Source of the DNA: Morganella morganii
GTDB taxonomy: Bacteria > Pseudomonadota > Gammaproteobacteria > Enterobacterales > Enterobacteriaceae
Reading direction: 5' to 3'
NCBI RefSeq assembly: GCF_003996855.1
Contig: NZ_NRQY01000001.1
Coordinates: 543,222-607,221 of the forward strand
DNA length: 64,000 bases
The notes beneath the pieces are model-generated. The model did not search any database. It had not been told where the DNA came from and saw nothing but the letters and a program-made list of their open reading frames with translations. This document shows, piece after piece, positions 62,454-64,000 of this stretch. Position 1 is the stretch's first letter, and every line of letters begins with the position of its first letter. A program made the position numbers and the translations under genes.

Positions 62454-62993
62454 ATGAAAAAATATAAAGCAGCTGTGGCTGCAACACTGATGCTCGCGGC
62501 GGGCGCTGCAAATGCAATCTCGATGGATGTCCAGGCCGGTAAGAAATATACTGATGTTAATATCGGTGTTGGTGACCCGTACTCCGGACTGTCATTTGAC
62601 GGTAACTGGGCACGCAGTGATCACCAGGGGCAATTAGGCGGCGCCCGTGCTAAATTTGCGTTCCCGCTGGGGCCGGTTTCCGCAAGTGTCGGCGGTAAAG
62701 CGATTTATCTCGACCCGGAAGTGGGTAAAAAAGGAATGGCTGTCGCACCGGGTGTTGGTGTGGCATGGAGTATTCTGCCGTCAGTCCGCGTTTACGGTGA
62801 ATTTTACGGCGCACCGTCAGGTCTGACATCCGGTAATGACTCCTATAAAGAAGCCGATGTGGGCGCAAACTGGACTGTATTTGCACCGCTGAATGTCAAA
62901 GCGGGCTATCGTAAGATTGAAGTTGAATCTAACAGCGGCCATGAAAACCGCATTGCGGATGGCGCTTATCTGGGCGCGGGTCTGAGCTTCTGA
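62454..62993 (+). CDS. yfaZ: YfaZ-family outer membrane protein
   Basis: 179 aa with a clear signal peptide (KKYKAAVAATLMLAAGAANA, cleavage after ANA). The mature part alternates hydrophobic and polar residues and ends in Phe (GAYLGAGLSF), the usual outer membrane beta-barrel terminus. It matches E. coli YfaZ (180 aa) in layout: QAGKKYTDVNIGVG, then FPLGPVSASVGGKAIYLDP, VKAGYRKIEV. The function of YfaZ is unknown. The ATG at 62454 gives a normal signal peptide; the frame runs upstream to 62394 with an unlikely 20-residue extension. Confidence 0.88.
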   Translation: MKKYKAAVAATLMLAAGAANAISMDVQAGKKYTDVNIGVGDPYSGLSFDGNWARSDHQGQLGGARAKFAFPLGPVSASVGGKAIYLDPEVGKKGMAVAPGVGVAWSILPSVRVYGEFYGAPSGLTSGNDSYKEADVGANWTVFAPLNVKAGYRKIEVESNSGHENRIADGAYLGAGLSF

Positions 62994-63009
62994 TCCCCGT
63001 TTTACAGAC

Positions 63010-63039
63010 AAAAAAACCCGTTCACTGAACGGGTTTTTT
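63010..63039. terminator. Bidirectional terminator between yfaZ and satP
   Basis: AACCCGTTC / GAACGGGTT perfect 9-base stem with an ACT loop, flanked by A-run and T-run, in the 62-base gap of convergent genes. Confidence 0.92.
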
Positions 63040-63055
63040 ATATGAGGAACTATTA

Positions 63056-63625
63056 TCAGGCGTGACGCTCACCGATGGGTAAAATAGTCCGGCCGTACTG
63101 CTCATTCAGCACTTCAGCCATTGCCAGATAAAATGCGGTTGCACCACATAAAATACCTTCATAACCGGCAATTTTCAGTAATGCGGCATTACCGGTAGCA
63201 TTACCGATAACGAGCAGGGCAAATAAAATCACCAGCAGGAAGAAAACCGCGCGCAGCGCCAGGTTTGCTTTCAGAGTGGCAATAAACATAAAGAACGAGA
63301 AAATACCCCACAGTGCCAGATAAACAGCCAGGAATTCATGGCTGGTTGCCTCGCCGAATCCCATTGATGGCATTACCAGTATGCCGACCAGACTTATCCA
63401 GAAAAAGCCATACGAAGTAAAGGCAGTCGCACCAAAAGTATTTCCTTTCTTATATTCAAAAATACCTGCGATGACCTGCGCAATACCACCGTAGAAAATT
63501 CCCATGCTCAGAATAACAGAAGCCATCGGGAAGAATCCGGCGTTGTGGACATTCAGCAGGATAGTCGTCATACCAAATCCCAGTAAGCCCAGCGGGCCTG
63601 GATTCGCAATACGGTCAGAGCTCAT
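63056..63625 (-). CDS. satP: Acetate/succinate uptake transporter SatP (GPR1/FUN34/YaaH family)
   Basis: 189 aa inner membrane protein with six hydrophobic helices. The family signature NPGPLGLLGFGMTTILLNVHNAG is at the N-terminus, followed by YGGIAQVIAGIFEYKKGNTFGATAFTSYG and FFLLVILFALLVIGN. In E. coli SatP carries acetate and succinate with protons. It complements ackA-pta in this window for acetate reuse. Confidence 0.94.
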   Translation of the reverse strand: MSSDRIANPGPLGLLGFGMTTILLNVHNAGFFPMASVILSMGIFYGGIAQVIAGIFEYKKGNTFGATAFTSYGFFWISLVGILVMPSMGFGEATSHEFLAVYLALWGIFSFFMFIATLKANLALRAVFFLLVILFALLVIGNATGNAALLKIAGYEGILCGATAFYLAMAEVLNEQYGRTILPIGERHA

Positions 63626-64000
63626 AGAACCTCAATCAGATAAATAAAGGAGACACACGCTATTCAAAGGCGCGGATGATAATGGGAAACGTACAGAAAT
63701 ACAACTATAAAAAACTGATTTTTACAGGGTAAATGTTAAATATTAATATTTTGTAAAACAAGATGTCTTGTTTACGACAGATTTGTTTAAAATTATGGTC
63801 AGGAACAGGGGGAAGACTCTGTTCAGAATAACGTGTTTTTTTAATCGGTAATAAGTGTATTCAAATTATGATTAGGCGAAATTACGATGATATATATTAT
63901 TATTTTATATAAATAAACAAATAAAAGGTAATGGAGAGGCGTGTTTTCTCATTACTGATATTAATAAAAATATAATTAACTATAAGAATAGAACGGTAAT
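63626..64000. other. AT-rich region upstream of satP to window end
   Basis: 375 bases with no supported gene. It should hold the satP promoter. The one clear structure is an 18-base palindrome at 63756-63773. The last 100 bases are extremely AT-rich. Confidence 0.55.
63756..63773. promoter_or_regulatory. Palindrome upstream of satP, possible operator
   Basis: AAACAAGA-TG-TCTTGTTT, 8-base perfect arms, 131 bases before the satP start. The size suits a dimeric regulator; I do not recognise the regulator. Confidence 0.4.

Noticed and set aside
1..64000. CRISPR arrays, tRNA/rRNA genes, insertion sequences, prophage
   Set aside because: Looked for in the gaps between genes; no regular spacer repeats, cloverleaf sequences, transposase genes or phage modules were seen.

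Overview
The window is chromosomal DNA of an enterobacterium, most likely Morganella or a close relative in the Morganellaceae. The backbone follows the E. coli gene order around fabB-pdxB-purF-ackA-nuo-men almost gene for gene. Base composition is near 50% GC, too high for Proteus or Providencia, while the catalase closely resembles the Proteus mirabilis enzyme. I see no rRNA, tRNA, CRISPR array, insertion sequence or prophage.

Layout. 1-3250: the 5' part of an exported glutaminase gene (cut by the window edge) and mnmC, both on the minus strand. 3363-7158: fabB with tandem FadR-like and FabR-like operators, a YjbD-like small protein, and a divergent EamA transporter/AraC regulator pair. 7304-16875: a plus-strand housekeeping run pdxB-usg-truA-dedA-accD-folC-dedD-cvpA-purF-ubiX, with a PurR box before cvpA. 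16919-18663: yfcH and yfcD. 19069-24223: an accessory block absent from the E. coli order, made of a membrane M48 peptidase followed by a tight four-gene operon: RraA-like protein, BacA-like prephenate decarboxylase interrupted by an in-frame TAG, small cupin, and short class II DAHP synthase. 24285-33833: pta, ackA, yfbV, yfbU, yfbT, yfbS, yfbR, alaA. 34572-51079: lrhA and the 13-gene nuo operon for respiratory complex I. 51138-53338: a two-gene pore-forming toxin locus (XaxAB/YaxAB family) between nuoN and menF. 53522-60654: menFDHBCE for menaquinone synthesis. 60716-63625: catalase, a YfaZ-family outer membrane protein and the acetate carrier satP.

The most interesting region is 21297-24223. 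A dedicated class II DAHP synthase would raise chorismate and prephenate supply, the BacA-like enzyme would decarboxylate prephenate without aromatising it, and the cupin would occupy the place of the BacB isomerase of bacilysin synthesis. Together they suggest a small dihydro-aromatic metabolite pathway, possibly disabled or tuned by the stop codon at 22222-22224. The XaxAB-type toxin is the second accessory highlight. Of the metabolic genes, ackA, pta and satP handle acetate, and nuo and men together supply the anaerobic respiratory chain.
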